This document shows positions 16,767 through 25,364 of a stretch of 64,000 nucleotides of DNA, piece by piece. Every line of letters begins with the position of its first letter. Position 1 is the first letter of the stretch. A program made the position numbers and the translations under genes. This DNA is from Streptomyces sp. Ru71 (GTDB lineage Bacteria > Actinomycetota > Actinomycetes > Streptomycetales > Streptomycetaceae), in assembly GCF_002920535.1 (NCBI RefSeq), contig NZ_PQSS01000008.1:97831-161830 (forward strand), given 5' to 3'. A model generated the notes under the pieces. It was given only the letters and a program-made list of their open reading frames with translations. It was not told the origin of the DNA and did no database searches.

Positions 16767-18272
16767 ATGGCCCAGTGGACTTCTGCGGTGGGCGCGGCAC
16801 AGCTCGCCCGGCTGCTCAAGTCGCAGCAGGACCGCCCGGCGGGCCCCGGCACCCGCCGGCCCCCGGCCTACCGCTCGCTCGCCGACGGCATCCGGCTGCT
16901 CGTCCTGGAGGGCCGCGTCCCGGTGGCGGCCCGGCTGCCCGCCGAACGGGAGCTGGCCCTCGCCCTCTCCGTCAGCCGTACGACGGTGGCGGCGGCGTAC
17001 GAGGCCCTGCGCAGCGAGGGCTTCCTGGAGTCCCGGCGCGGCGCCGGGAGCTGGACCGCCGTACCGGCCGGCAACCCGCTGCCCGCACGCGGACTGGAGC
17101 CGCTGCCGCCCGAGGCCCTGGGGTCGATGATCGACCTCGGCTGTGCCGCGCTGCCCGCGCCCGAGCCGTGGCTGACCCGCGCGGTGCAGGGCGCCCTGGA
17201 GGAGCTGCCGCCGTACGCCCACACTCACGGCGACTATCCGGCCGGGCTGCCCGCGCTGCGGTCGATGATCGCCGAGCGGTACACCGCGCGGGGCATCCCG
17301 ACCATGCCGGAGCAGATCATGGTGACGACCGGCGCGATGGGCGCCATCGACGCCATCTGCCATCTCTTCGGCGGGCGGGGCGAGCGCATCGCCGTGGAGT
17401 CGCCGTCGTACGCCAACATCCTGCAGCTGATGCGCGAGGCGGGCGCCCGGCTCGTCCCGGTCGCCATGGCCGAGGGCCTCACGGGCTGGGACCTGGACCG
17501 CTGGCGGCAGGTGCTGCGCGAGGCCGCGCCGCGCATCGCCTATGTCGTCGCCGACTTCCACAACCCCACCGGCGCGCTCGCCGACGAGGACCAGCGGCGG
17601 CGGCTGGTGGAGGCGGCCCGCTCGGCGGGGACCGTGCTCATCGCCGACGAGACGATGACCGAGCTGTGGCTCGACGACGACCTCGCGGGCGCCATGCCGC
17701 GCCCGGTCTGCGGCTTCGACCCCGCGGGCTCGACCGTGATCACCGTCGGCTCGGCCAGCAAGGCGTTCTGGGCCGGGATGCGTATCGGCTGGGTGCGGGC
17801 CGCCCCCGACGTGATCCGCAGCCTTGTCGCCGCCCGCGCCTACGCCGACCTGGGCACCCCCGTGCTGGAGCAGCTCGCGGTGAACTGGCTGTTCAGCACC
17901 GGCGGCTGGGAGGAGGCCGTGCTCCTGCGGCGTGCCCAGGCACGGGAGAACCGGGACGCCCTGGTCGCCGCGGTGCGGCGGGAGCTGCCGGACTGGGAGT
18001 TCGAGGTGCCCCGCGGCGGGCTGACGCTGTGGGTGCGGGCCGGGGGACTGTCCGGGTCGCGGCTCGCCGAGGCGGGGGAGCGGGTCGGCGTGCGGGTGCC
18101 GTCCGGGCCGCGCTTCGGGGTCGACGGGGCCTTCGAGGGGTTCGTGCGGCTGCCGTTCACCGTGGGCGGCGCGGTCGCGGAGGAGGCGGCGGTGCGCCTG
18201 GCGGCCGCGGCCCGGCTGGTGGCCGACGGCGGAACAGCGGGCACGGAGGCGCCGCGCACGTTCGTGGCGTGA
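16767..18272 (+). CDS. yczR: MocR-family regulator YczR
   Basis: A 501-residue fusion of a GntR-type winged helix (residues about 35-105: YRSLADGIRLLVLEGRVPVAARLPAERELA, SRTTVAAAYEALRSEGFL) and a fold-type I aminotransferase-like domain. The PLP lysine is in GSASKAFWAGMRIGW, and ADFHNPTGALADEDQRR and ADETMTELWLDD are other family landmarks. The divergent yczE neighbour identifies it as the YczR branch, which is expected to regulate yczE. ATG 16767 was chosen because upstream codons run through the operator region. Its 3' end is followed by degenerate copies of its own last codons. Confidence 0.9.
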   Translation: MAQWTSAVGAAQLARLLKSQQDRPAGPGTRRPPAYRSLADGIRLLVLEGRVPVAARLPAERELALALSVSRTTVAAAYEALRSEGFLESRRGAGSWTAVPAGNPLPARGLEPLPPEALGSMIDLGCAALPAPEPWLTRAVQGALEELPPYAHTHGDYPAGLPALRSMIAERYTARGIPTMPEQIMVTTGAMGAIDAICHLFGGRGERIAVESPSYANILQLMREAGARLVPVAMAEGLTGWDLDRWRQVLREAAPRIAYVVADFHNPTGALADEDQRRRLVEAARSAGTVLIADETMTELWLDDDLAGAMPRPVCGFDPAGSTVITVGSASKAFWAGMRIGWVRAAPDVIRSLVAARAYADLGTPVLEQLAVNWLFSTGGWEEAVLLRRAQARENRDALVAAVRRELPDWEFEVPRGGLTLWVRAGGLSGSRLAEAGERVGVRVPSGPRFGVDGAFEGFVRLPFTVGGAVAEEAAVRLAAAARLVADGGTAGTEAPRTFVA

Positions 18273-18375
18273 GGTGTGATGGTCGTGACCGAGGCGCCGC
18301 ACACGCGTGTGGCGTGAGGCGCGATGGTCCTGGTCCGGAACGCGACCGAGGCGCCGCACACGCGTGTGGCGTGAG
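18243..18375. repeat. Triplicated 3' end of yczR
   Basis: A 31-bp unit ending GTGGCGTGAG occurs at 18243-18273 (the real end of yczR), 18288-18318 and 18345-18375. The two downstream copies carry CACACGCGTGTG, a perfect 12-bp palindrome. The copies look like duplications of the terminal codons, now non-coding, and could fold into hairpins between convergent yczR and sffA. Confidence 0.75.
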
Positions 18376-18422
18376 CGGGGCCTCGGTCGCCGCGGGGGAT
18401 CGCAGGGGCATGGCGGGGACGG

Positions 18423-20015
18423 TTACGCCTGTTCCACCACCGCGGCCTCCGTGGTCAGCGGCTCCTCGGGGAGCTTGTCCATGGGGACCTTCTCGCCGTC
18501 CGCGGGAGTGGTGCGCGGCGGCAGCAGCTCCAGTACGGCCTGCCGGTGCGCGTCGCTCGTCGCGTCGTCGTACGGGTCGGGCGTCGCCGGGACCTGCAGG
18601 CGGTGCACCGGACCGCTGCCCAGGCGGGCGTAGCCGCGGCCGGGCGGGACATGGGCGGTCGGCGTGGTGCACGGCGGTACCCCCAGGACGGCCTCCAGCT
18701 GGGCGACCGTGGCCGGTCCGAGGACGACACGCGCGCGGGTGTGCTGCCGCACCGGGTCGCTCAGGGCGTCCACGGCGTCGAACTGCTCGGCGATCACCAC
18801 GGTCACGTTCGCCGCGCGGCCGTGCCGCAGCGGCACCTGCAGCAGGGCCTGCGGGTCCTTGCGGCCGTCGGCGACGGCCAGCGGCGCGAACGCGGTCGGC
18901 CGGTCGAGCAGGATCCACAGCGGGCGCCGGGTGTCGTCCGGCGGCGGGTGGCCCTCCTGGCGGGCCCGGTTGGCGGCGATCAGCCGGCGCTCGGTCTCGG
19001 TGGCCGCCCACTCCAGGCTGGCCAGCGCCCCGCTCAGCCCGCACTCGACGGCCAGCACCCCGTCCCGGCCGGTCAGGCACGCGTACTCGCCGGTGCTGCC
19101 GCCGTCGACGATCAGGACGTCGCCGTACTGCAGGGCCTGGAGCGCGATCGAGCGCAGCAGGGTGGAGGTGCCGCTGCCGGGCTGGCCCATGGCCAGCAGG
19201 TGCGGCTCGGTGGAGCGGAAGCCGGTGCGCCAGACGACCGGCGGCATGTCGCGCCGGTCCTCGCCGAAGGAGAGCGGGAGGGTCCGTTGCACCTGGAGGG
19301 AGTCGGTGAAGCCGAGGACGGTCTCGCCCGGTGTCGTGACGAACCGCTGGGCGGCGATGTCGGTGGGCAGCGGCGCGAGGACGGTCACCGTCAGCTCGTT
19401 GCCCTCCTCGTCCCACGCGAAGTGGTACTCGCGGCCACGGCCCGACTTGGCGGTCAGCAGCTGCTCGACACGCGCGCGTGCCTCCGCCCGGCCGTCGGGG
19501 AAGTACGCCGGGTAGCGGATCTGGAGATGGGTGATGCGGCCCGCTTCGTCGAACTCGTGCGCGGGGAAGGCCTTCTCCCACTCGCCGCCGTGCGCGTACA
19601 GCGGCGCGGGGTCCTCGGCGGTGGAGAAGTAGGGCACCAGTGCCTCGTACAGCGCCTTCAGTCGTTGCGTCTGCGACTCGTCCGGTCCTTCGGGCGCCGG
19701 GGGCGTGCGGTCGCGGCCCTGCCAGGCTGCCGCCGCCATCAGGGTGATGACGGCGAGCAGCAGGCCGTACGGCACCAGGGCCACGCCCAGGATCACCGCG
19801 GCCACCAGGAACAGCAGCTGGCCGCGCTTGTCCTTCGGGGTGTCGGCCCATCTGCGCCGCCCGGCCGAGGCCAGCCGGCGCAGTCCGCGGGTGATCGTGA
19901 TCAGCGGATGGAGGACGTCGGTGGCGCTGTCCGCCGCCGTCCGGGCCAGCTCCCGGCTCCGGGCGATCTGCGCGCTGCCTGTGCTCAGGATGCGGGGGAG
20001 GGGGCGCCGGGCCAC
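18423..20015 (-). CDS. sffA: SffA, FtsK/SpoIIIE-like sporulation protein
   Basis: A 530-residue protein. The N-terminal 60 residues are basic, followed by membrane helices at about residues 67-95 (GQLLFLVAAVILGVALVPYG, LLLAVITLMAAAAW). A linker leads to a C-terminal FtsK-like ATPase domain with LLAMGQPGSGTSTLLRSIALQ and a Walker B-like strand PLWILLDRPTAF. In S. coelicolor SffA works with SmeA at sporulation septa in chromosome segregation and septation (established). The Walker A lysine position is Thr283 here (GSGTS instead of GSGKS), so ATP hydrolysis is doubtful. It lies 40 bp after smeA on the same strand. Confidence 0.85.
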   Translation of the reverse strand: MARRPLPRILSTGSAQIARSRELARTAADSATDVLHPLITITRGLRRLASAGRRRWADTPKDKRGQLLFLVAAVILGVALVPYGLLLAVITLMAAAAWQGRDRTPPAPEGPDESQTQRLKALYEALVPYFSTAEDPAPLYAHGGEWEKAFPAHEFDEAGRITHLQIRYPAYFPDGRAEARARVEQLLTAKSGRGREYHFAWDEEGNELTVTVLAPLPTDIAAQRFVTTPGETVLGFTDSLQVQRTLPLSFGEDRRDMPPVVWRTGFRSTEPHLLAMGQPGSGTSTLLRSIALQALQYGDVLIVDGGSTGEYACLTGRDGVLAVECGLSGALASLEWAATETERRLIAANRARQEGHPPPDDTRRPLWILLDRPTAFAPLAVADGRKDPQALLQVPLRHGRAANVTVVIAEQFDAVDALSDPVRQHTRARVVLGPATVAQLEAVLGVPPCTTPTAHVPPGRGYARLGSGPVHRLQVPATPDPYDDATSDAHRQAVLELLPPRTTPADGEKVPMDKLPEEPLTTEAAVVEQA

Positions 20016-20055
20016 TGCTGCCTCCTTGTGATGCGTACGGACGGGGAGGACGGCG

Positions 20056-20250
20056 TCAGAACCTGATGCCGCCGAGGAGACTGGCCAGGCTCTCGCCGCC
20101 TGCCTTGATGCTCGGCGCGATCGCCGTACTGGCCAGGTAGAAGCCGAACAGCGCCGAGATCAGCGCGTGCGACGCCTTGAGGCCGTCCTTGCGGAAGAAG
20201 ATGAACACGACGATGCCGAGCAGGACGACGCCTGACATGGACAGGATCAT
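20056..20250 (-). CDS. smeA: SmeA, small membrane protein of sporulation septa
   Basis: A 64-residue membrane protein: MILSMSGVVLLGIVVFIFF, a short basic turn RKDGLKAS, then a second amphipathic/hydrophobic segment HALISALFGFYLASTAIAPS and a Gly/Ser-rich tail. Size and position match SmeA, which recruits SffA to sporulation septa in S. coelicolor. ATG 20250 has AGGAGAG upstream. The AT-rich stretch 20300-20335 upstream probably contains its developmentally controlled promoter, though I could not assign a sigma factor. Confidence 0.85.
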   Translation of the reverse strand: MILSMSGVVLLGIVVFIFFRKDGLKASHALISALFGFYLASTAIAPSIKAGGESLASLLGGIRF

Positions 20251-20570
20251 TTGGGCTCTCCTGGTGTTCGGTGGGGACAGTCACCATGAGTACTTCCAGG
20301 CTCACAGGATGTATCTATACGATTAAAGGTGCAAATGGGGGAAATTCCGGCGTTTTCCCCCACTCGGCGGAGCGTCGGCTGCGCTGTCCGAGCAGGACAA
20401 TTGGCGTCGAACAGGTATGTCGGTGATCTTTGCCGTCGACGGCGCCCGACATGTGACCGACGAGCCAGTACCCTGGCGATTCACTCGTACGGCCGACCGC
20501 TCGCGGCCGTACGCTGCTCCCCGCAGTGCGACAACAGTCCCCAACAACGCAGTGAGAGGCGGTCCGGCCG
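20251..20570. other. Divergent intergenic region, smeA/ankyrin gene
   Basis: 320 bp without a credible gene. It is distinctly AT-rich at 20305-20345 (GTATCTATACGATTAAAGG), on the smeA-proximal side, marking a likely smeA promoter. GAGAGGCGG near 20555 is the ribosome-binding site of the ankyrin gene. Confidence 0.5.
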
Positions 20571-20963
20571 ATGACTGAAGCCCCCGACCCCGAGGTCGTG
20601 GAGCTGGCGACCAAGATCTTCGATCTGGCCCGGCAGGGGCAGACGGAGGCGCTCGTGGCCTATGTCGACGCGGGCGTTCCGGCCAACCTCACCAACGACC
20701 GCGGCGACACCCTCGTGATGCTCGCCGCCTACCACGGCCACGCAGAGACCGTCCGCGCGCTGCTGGAGCGCGGCGCCGAGGCCGACCGCGCCAACGACCG
20801 CGGGCAGACCCCGCTCGCCGGTGCCGTCTTCAAGGGCGAGGAGGGTGTCATCAAGGCCCTCCTGGAGGGCGGTGCCGACCCGGCCGCGGGCACCCCGTCG
20901 GCCGTCGACACGGCGCGCATGTTCGGCAAGAGCGACCTGCTCGCCCTGTTCGGCGCGTCCTGA
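20571..20963 (+). CDS. Ankyrin-repeat protein
   Basis: A 130-residue cytoplasmic protein made almost entirely of ankyrin repeats: PANLTNDRGDTLVMLAAYHGHAETVRALLERGAEADRAND, then RGQTPLAGAVFKGEEGVIKALLEGGADPAAGTP, with a degenerate capping repeat on each side. Such proteins mediate protein-protein binding; the partner is unknown. ATG 20571 has GAGAGGCGG upstream. It is divergent from smeA-sffA. Confidence 0.88.
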   Translation: MTEAPDPEVVELATKIFDLARQGQTEALVAYVDAGVPANLTNDRGDTLVMLAAYHGHAETVRALLERGAEADRANDRGQTPLAGAVFKGEEGVIKALLEGGADPAAGTPSAVDTARMFGKSDLLALFGAS

Positions 20964-21145
20964 GCGCACCCGCTCGGCACACCCGCTCTGACCAGCGGGA
21001 ATCGAAACTTTGACCAGATAGATCACCGACCACGGGGGAGGCGGTAACAGGCCGCCGGAAATTTCGGTCGCGGTGGGCAGAACCGCCGGGTCATCATGAC
21101 GTCGTGATTCACGGACGCGATGGCTGGGCAGGTGTTGCCGCACCG

Positions 21146-21168
21146 CGCGGACCGTGATGCGGTCCGCG
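21146..21168 (+). promoter_or_regulatory. Hairpin in the leader of the 19-codon peptide
   Basis: CGCGGACCG (21146-21154) pairs perfectly with CGGTCCGCG (21160-21168) across a 5-nt loop, 27 bp before the ATG of the small peptide. It could be a leader structure or a weak terminator. Confidence 0.45.
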
Positions 21169-21195
21169 AGGGCCACTGACGAGAGGCAGAGGAAA

Positions 21196-21255
21196 ATGGC
21201 TTACAGCAAGCAGGAAACGGCGGGCGCCCCGACGTGTTGTCACGCGGCCAGGTAG
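21196..21255 (+). CDS. 19-residue Cys-Cys peptide (possible regulatory leader peptide)
   Basis: The frame MAYSKQETAGAPTCCHAAR starts at ATG 21196 with AGAGGAAA immediately upstream, a better ribosome-binding site than that of most genes here. Its stop is 45 bp before the HEAT-repeat gene. Two adjacent Cys codons (TGT TGT) followed by His near the end are typical of leader peptides that sense an amino acid or metal. No known leader family was recognised; chance cannot be excluded for so short a frame. Confidence 0.45.
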   Translation: MAYSKQETAGAPTCCHAAR

Positions 21256-21300
21256 TGCACGTCCCCGGTTGCGTCGACGCTTGATGTGAGGCTGTTTCCC

Positions 21301-22719
21301 ATGTTCGATCCGGTCATAGCGCCCAGCGGTACGCTGCTCGGCCTGCTGCAGCGGGGCCGCGGCGACGGCACGCTGCACGCGCTCACCTCCCCCCGCTCCG
21401 AGGCGCTCGCGGCGCTGAACCACTGCGTGCTGCGCGACCCCCGCCACGACTGGCAGGTGGAGAACCGCTCCCTTTACTACGCCCGTCTCTTCCTCGACCT
21501 GCACGGCGACCTGGAGGAGATCGAGGCCCACCTCTTCGACGTCGAGGACGCCTTCGACGCCGAGGAGTCCCGCACCGGCCTGGCCCTGGCCGTCCTCGGC
21601 CACCTCGCCTCCTACGGCAGGCGCGACGCCCTGGAACTGCTGCGCCGGTACGCCGCCACCGGCTCCAACTGGGCCTGGGCCCTGGACGAGCTCGCCCTGC
21701 GCGACGACGACGCCGGGCTGCGCGCCCTGGCCGCGCCCGTGCTCGCCCGCTTCGGCACCGACGCCGAGGGCGAGGCCGCGCTGGCCACCGCCGTACGCGA
21801 CGCCTTCGAACCCCGGCCCTGGCGGCTGTGGGCCGAGGACACCCGCGAGGACATCGCCGCACGCGTGCGTGCCGCCCACGAGGCCGGCTGCTTCGACCGC
21901 TGGCAGCGGCAGATGCGGCCCACCGGACCCCGGCCCGGCTGGAGCGTGCGCGCCGTACTGGAGTGGGCCCAGCAGGGCGTCGAACGCGGCGCCGCCCTCC
22001 ATGTCCCCGCCGCCCGCTGCCTCACCGCCGTCGCCGGCCCGGAGGACCGTCCGGAGATCGTGCGCGCGGCCCAGGACGGCACCGAGGGAGCCCGGTGCAC
22101 CGCCCTGCGCTACCTCGCCGAGAGCGACGACCCCGACGCCCTCGACCTGATCGAAGCGGCCGTGGCGGGCGGCACCGCACCCGTCGTCGAGGCGGCACTC
22201 GACGCCTTCGAACGCATGCGCAGCGATGCCGCCGTCGACCGGGCCCGCGGCTGGGCCCGCCGGCCCGACGCGCTCGGCGCCGCCGCCGGACGCGTCCTCG
22301 CCTGCCGGGGCGGCGCCCAGGACAGCGACCTCGTCCTCGGCGCGCTGCGCGAGGCCGTACGGGGCGAGGGCTGCGACGCGCCGACCCTGTGGACCCTCGT
22401 CGACGGCGCCGGACGCCTCGGCATCGGCTGCGCCGCACCCGTCCTGCGGCACGTCTACCGGGAGACGGCCTCCTCCCATCTGCGCGGCCGCTGCGCCCGC
22501 GCCCTCGCCGCCACCGACCCCTCCTTCGCCACCGGCTTCGCCGTCGAGTGCCTGTGGGACTGCGAGGAGACCACCCGCGAGATCGCCGCCCGGCACGCCG
22601 AGACCGGCGACGCGCGCGTGGTGGAGCGCCTGCGCCGGCTGGCCGCGGATCCGGCCGAGGAGGACGAGGTCCAGACGGCGGTCCGCAGCCGGATCGGCCC
22701 GGACGCCTCTGCCGCCTGA
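21301..22719 (+). CDS. HEAT-repeat protein
   Basis: A 472-residue cytoplasmic all-helical protein with many degenerate HEAT-type repeats, for example GLALAVLGHLASYGRRDALELLRRYA, DAGLRALAAPVLARFGTD, ARCTALRYLAESDDPDALDLIEAAV and HLRGRCARALAATDPSFAT. HEAT solenoids act as protein-binding scaffolds; the partner is unknown. ATG 21301 is preferred to GTG 21286 because TGAGG then lies at normal spacing. The 19-codon Cys-Cys peptide just upstream may regulate it. Confidence 0.78.
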   Translation: MFDPVIAPSGTLLGLLQRGRGDGTLHALTSPRSEALAALNHCVLRDPRHDWQVENRSLYYARLFLDLHGDLEEIEAHLFDVEDAFDAEESRTGLALAVLGHLASYGRRDALELLRRYAATGSNWAWALDELALRDDDAGLRALAAPVLARFGTDAEGEAALATAVRDAFEPRPWRLWAEDTREDIAARVRAAHEAGCFDRWQRQMRPTGPRPGWSVRAVLEWAQQGVERGAALHVPAARCLTAVAGPEDRPEIVRAAQDGTEGARCTALRYLAESDDPDALDLIEAAVAGGTAPVVEAALDAFERMRSDAAVDRARGWARRPDALGAAAGRVLACRGGAQDSDLVLGALREAVRGEGCDAPTLWTLVDGAGRLGIGCAAPVLRHVYRETASSHLRGRCARALAATDPSFATGFAVECLWDCEETTREIAARHAETGDARVVERLRRLAADPAEEDEVQTAVRSRIGPDASAA

Positions 22720-23082
22720 CGAGACGGGCGCGCGAGCCGGGCGGTGAGCGGGACGCCGGGGTCGCGCGGTCGACGGGGGCGGTGTGGGGGCGCTGTGTGG
22801 CGCCGGTGGGGGCCGGCGAGGCGCTGTGGTGCCGGGTGCGGCTGGTGTGGGGGCGCTGTGGGGTGCCGCGGGGGTCGGCGCGGGGACTGTGTGTGATGCC
22901 CGCGGGCACTGACGCCGAGGCGGTGTGTCGCCCGCGCGGGTGAACTCCGGGTGACCCGGGCGTCGTCCGGGCATGGCCGGTATTCGACCTCCTCGGGTCC
23001 GCAGCGCAACGCTCACAGGACGTTCCCCGGCCGGAAAGATCCACGTTGACGCGGCCACGTCCGGCGCGGCGACAACACCCCT
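22720..23082. other. G-rich intergenic stretch
   Basis: 363 bp without a credible gene. From 22745 to 22960 the plus strand is strongly G-skewed, with many runs of three or more G. The 15-mer GTGTGGGGGCGCTGT appears twice (about 22782 and 22847). This composition could form G-quadruplexes on the plus strand. The last 60 bp lead into the glycosyltransferase operon. Confidence 0.5.
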
Positions 23083-24210
23083 ATGCGTGTCGTCATCGTG
23101 ACCGAATCCTTTCCCCCCGACGTGAACGGCGTGGCCCACTGCGCGCTCCAGACCGCGCGGCACCTCGTCGATCGCGGTCACGCCCCGCTCGTCGTCGCGC
23201 CCGCCCCCGCCCCGGGGACCAAGCCCGACGACTCCGTCCCCTGCCCCGTCGTCCACGTCCCCTCCCTCCCGCTCCCCGGCTACCCCCAGGTCCGCGTCGC
23301 CCTCCCCAGCAGGCGCCTGGCCGCCGCGCTCGTCGAGCACCGCGCCGACCTGGTCCACCTGGCCAGCCCCTTCGTCCTCGGCGTGCGCGGCATGGCCGCC
23401 GCCGCCCGGCTCGGCATTCCGGCCGTCGCCGTCTACCAGACCGACCTGGCCGGCTACGCCCGCACCTACATGGGCGCCGGCGAGGCCGCCGCCTGGCGCC
23501 GCATCCGCTCCGTGCACGCCGCGGCCGACCTCACCCTCGCCCCGTCCACCGCCGCCCTGCGCGACCTGGAGGGCCACGGCGTGCCCCGGCTGCGGCTGTG
23601 GCCGCGTGGCGTGGACACCGAGCGCTTCCGGCCCGACCGCCGCGACGAGGCACTGCGCCGCGAACTCGCGCCGAACGGCGAGGTGATCGTCGGCTACGTC
23701 GGCCGGCTCGCCCCCGAGAAGCAGGTCGAGCTGCTCGCCGGCGTGTGCGGCTTGGACGGCGTGCGGGTCGTCGTCGTGGGCGACGGGCCCAGCCGCCCCG
23801 GGCTGCAGGAGGCGCTCCCCGGCGCCGTCTTCCTGGGCCGCCGCACCGGCGACGACCTCGCCCGGATCTTCGCCTCCCTCGACGTCTTCGCTCACACCGG
23901 ACCCTTCGAGACCTTCTGCCAGACCGTGCAGGAGGCCATGGCCAGCGGCGTGCCCGTCCTCGCACCGGCTGCCGGCGGCCCGCTCGACCTGGTCGCCCAC
24001 GGGCACACCGGGCTGCTCTTCCCGGCCGGCGACGCCACGGCCGTACGGGAGGGGGTTCGCGCCCTGGCCGCCGGCCCCGGCCTGCGCACCGCCTTCGGCG
24101 CCGCCGGGCGTGCCATGGTCGAGGGCCGCACCTGGGCGGCCGTCGGGGACCAGCTGATCGGCCACTACGCCGACGTGCTGGCCACCCGCAGGCCGGTGGT
24201 GGCGGCATGA
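23083..24210 (+). CDS. GT4 glycosyltransferase (PimB/MgtA-like)
   Basis: A 375-residue GT-B fold retaining glycosyltransferase. The N-terminus MRVVIVTESFPPDVNGVAH is typical of GDP-mannose-dependent mannosyltransferases. The middle has VYQTDLAGYARTYMG and RLWPRGVDTERFRP. The C-terminal donor site has VGYVGRLAPEKQVELL and the EX7E motif in GPFETFCQTVQEAMASG. It probably transfers mannose or a similar hexose to a membrane lipid or glycoconjugate. First gene of a three-gene operon; its stop overlaps the next start (ATGA at 24207). Confidence 0.9.
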   Translation: MRVVIVTESFPPDVNGVAHCALQTARHLVDRGHAPLVVAPAPAPGTKPDDSVPCPVVHVPSLPLPGYPQVRVALPSRRLAAALVEHRADLVHLASPFVLGVRGMAAAARLGIPAVAVYQTDLAGYARTYMGAGEAAAWRRIRSVHAAADLTLAPSTAALRDLEGHGVPRLRLWPRGVDTERFRPDRRDEALRRELAPNGEVIVGYVGRLAPEKQVELLAGVCGLDGVRVVVVGDGPSRPGLQEALPGAVFLGRRTGDDLARIFASLDVFAHTGPFETFCQTVQEAMASGVPVLAPAAGGPLDLVAHGHTGLLFPAGDATAVREGVRALAAGPGLRTAFGAAGRAMVEGRTWAAVGDQLIGHYADVLATRRPVVAA

Positions 24211-25364
24211 GCGGCCTGCGGATCGTCCGGCTCGCCAACTTCGTCACCCCTGCCTCCGGCGGGCTGCGCACCGCCCTGCGCGAGCTCGGCAAGGGCTACC
24301 GGGCGGCCGGACACGAACCCGTCCTCGTGATCCCCGGCGAGCACGAGAGCGACCAGGAGACCGAGCAGGGCCGTGTCATCACCGTGCCGGGGCCCGTGCT
24401 GCCCGGAACCGGCGGTTACCGCGTCCTCACCGACAAGCGGCGGGTGGCCCGGCTCCTTGAGGAACTGGCCCCCGACCGGCTGGAGGTGTCCGACCGTACG
24501 ACGCTGAGGTGGACCGGGAAATGGGCACGCCGCGCGCGGGTGCCGGCCGTGATGGTGTCGCACGAGTCCGCCGACGGCGTGCTGCGCACCTGGGGCCTGC
24601 CCGAGGGCGCCGCCCGGCGTGCCGCCGACGCGCTCAACGTCCGTACGGCGCACACGTACGCGCGCGTGGTCTGCACGACCGAGTTCGCCGAGCGCGAGTT
24701 CGTACGGATCGGCGCCCGCAACGTCGTACGCGCTCCACTCGGCGTCGACCTCGTCGAACGGCACCCCGCACTGCGGGACGCGGGCGTGCGGGCCCTCCAC
24801 GCGCGCGGGAGCGAGACGCTGCTGCTCATGTGCTCCCGGCTGTCCGTGGAGAAGCGCCCCGGCACCGCCCTGGACGCCCTGGAGGTGCTGCTGGCGCGCG
24901 GACGCCGGGCGGCGCTGGTGGTCGCCGGCGACGGCCCGCTGCGGACGCGGCTCGAACAGCGGGCCAGGGAGCGGGAGTTGCCCGTCACCTTCCTGGGACA
25001 CGTCGCCGACCGCCGGGAGCTGGCCGCCCTCCAGGCGTCCGCCGACGTGTCCCTGGCGCCGGGACCCGCCGAGACGTTCGGGCTCGCCGCTCTGGAGACG
25101 CTGGCCTGCGGCACCCCGGTGGCTGTGAGCGCGTCCTCGGCGCTGCCGGAGGTCGTCGGGCCGGCGGGGGCCGTCGCGGGCGACCACGGCGAGGGGTTCG
25201 CGGACGCCGTGGAGCTGCTGCTGGCCCGCCCCGAGCGGGAGCGGCGGGCGGCGGCACGCGCGCGTGCGGAGTGCTTCGGCTGGCAGCGTGCCGTGGACTC
25301 CTTCCTCGCCGCGCACGACGTGCCGCTCGCGCCGCGGGCCGGTGTGCCGGAGGGCGTGGCATGA
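24207..25364 (+). CDS. Second GT4 glycosyltransferase
   Basis: A 385-residue GT-B glycosyltransferase, different from its upstream neighbour but of the same family. Landmarks are LANFVTPASGGLRTALRELGKGY at the N-terminus, VMVSHESADGVL, NVVRAPLGVDLVERHP, LLMCSRLSVEKRPGTALDAL, and the EX7E motif in GPAETFGLAALETLACG. It is translationally coupled on both sides (ATGA at 24207 and 25361). The pair may act sequentially on one acceptor. The donor sugar is unknown. Confidence 0.9.
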   Translation: MSGLRIVRLANFVTPASGGLRTALRELGKGYRAAGHEPVLVIPGEHESDQETEQGRVITVPGPVLPGTGGYRVLTDKRRVARLLEELAPDRLEVSDRTTLRWTGKWARRARVPAVMVSHESADGVLRTWGLPEGAARRAADALNVRTAHTYARVVCTTEFAEREFVRIGARNVVRAPLGVDLVERHPALRDAGVRALHARGSETLLLMCSRLSVEKRPGTALDALEVLLARGRRAALVVAGDGPLRTRLEQRARERELPVTFLGHVADRRELAALQASADVSLAPGPAETFGLAALETLACGTPVAVSASSALPEVVGPAGAVAGDHGEGFADAVELLLARPERERRAAARARAECFGWQRAVDSFLAAHDVPLAPRAGVPEGVA

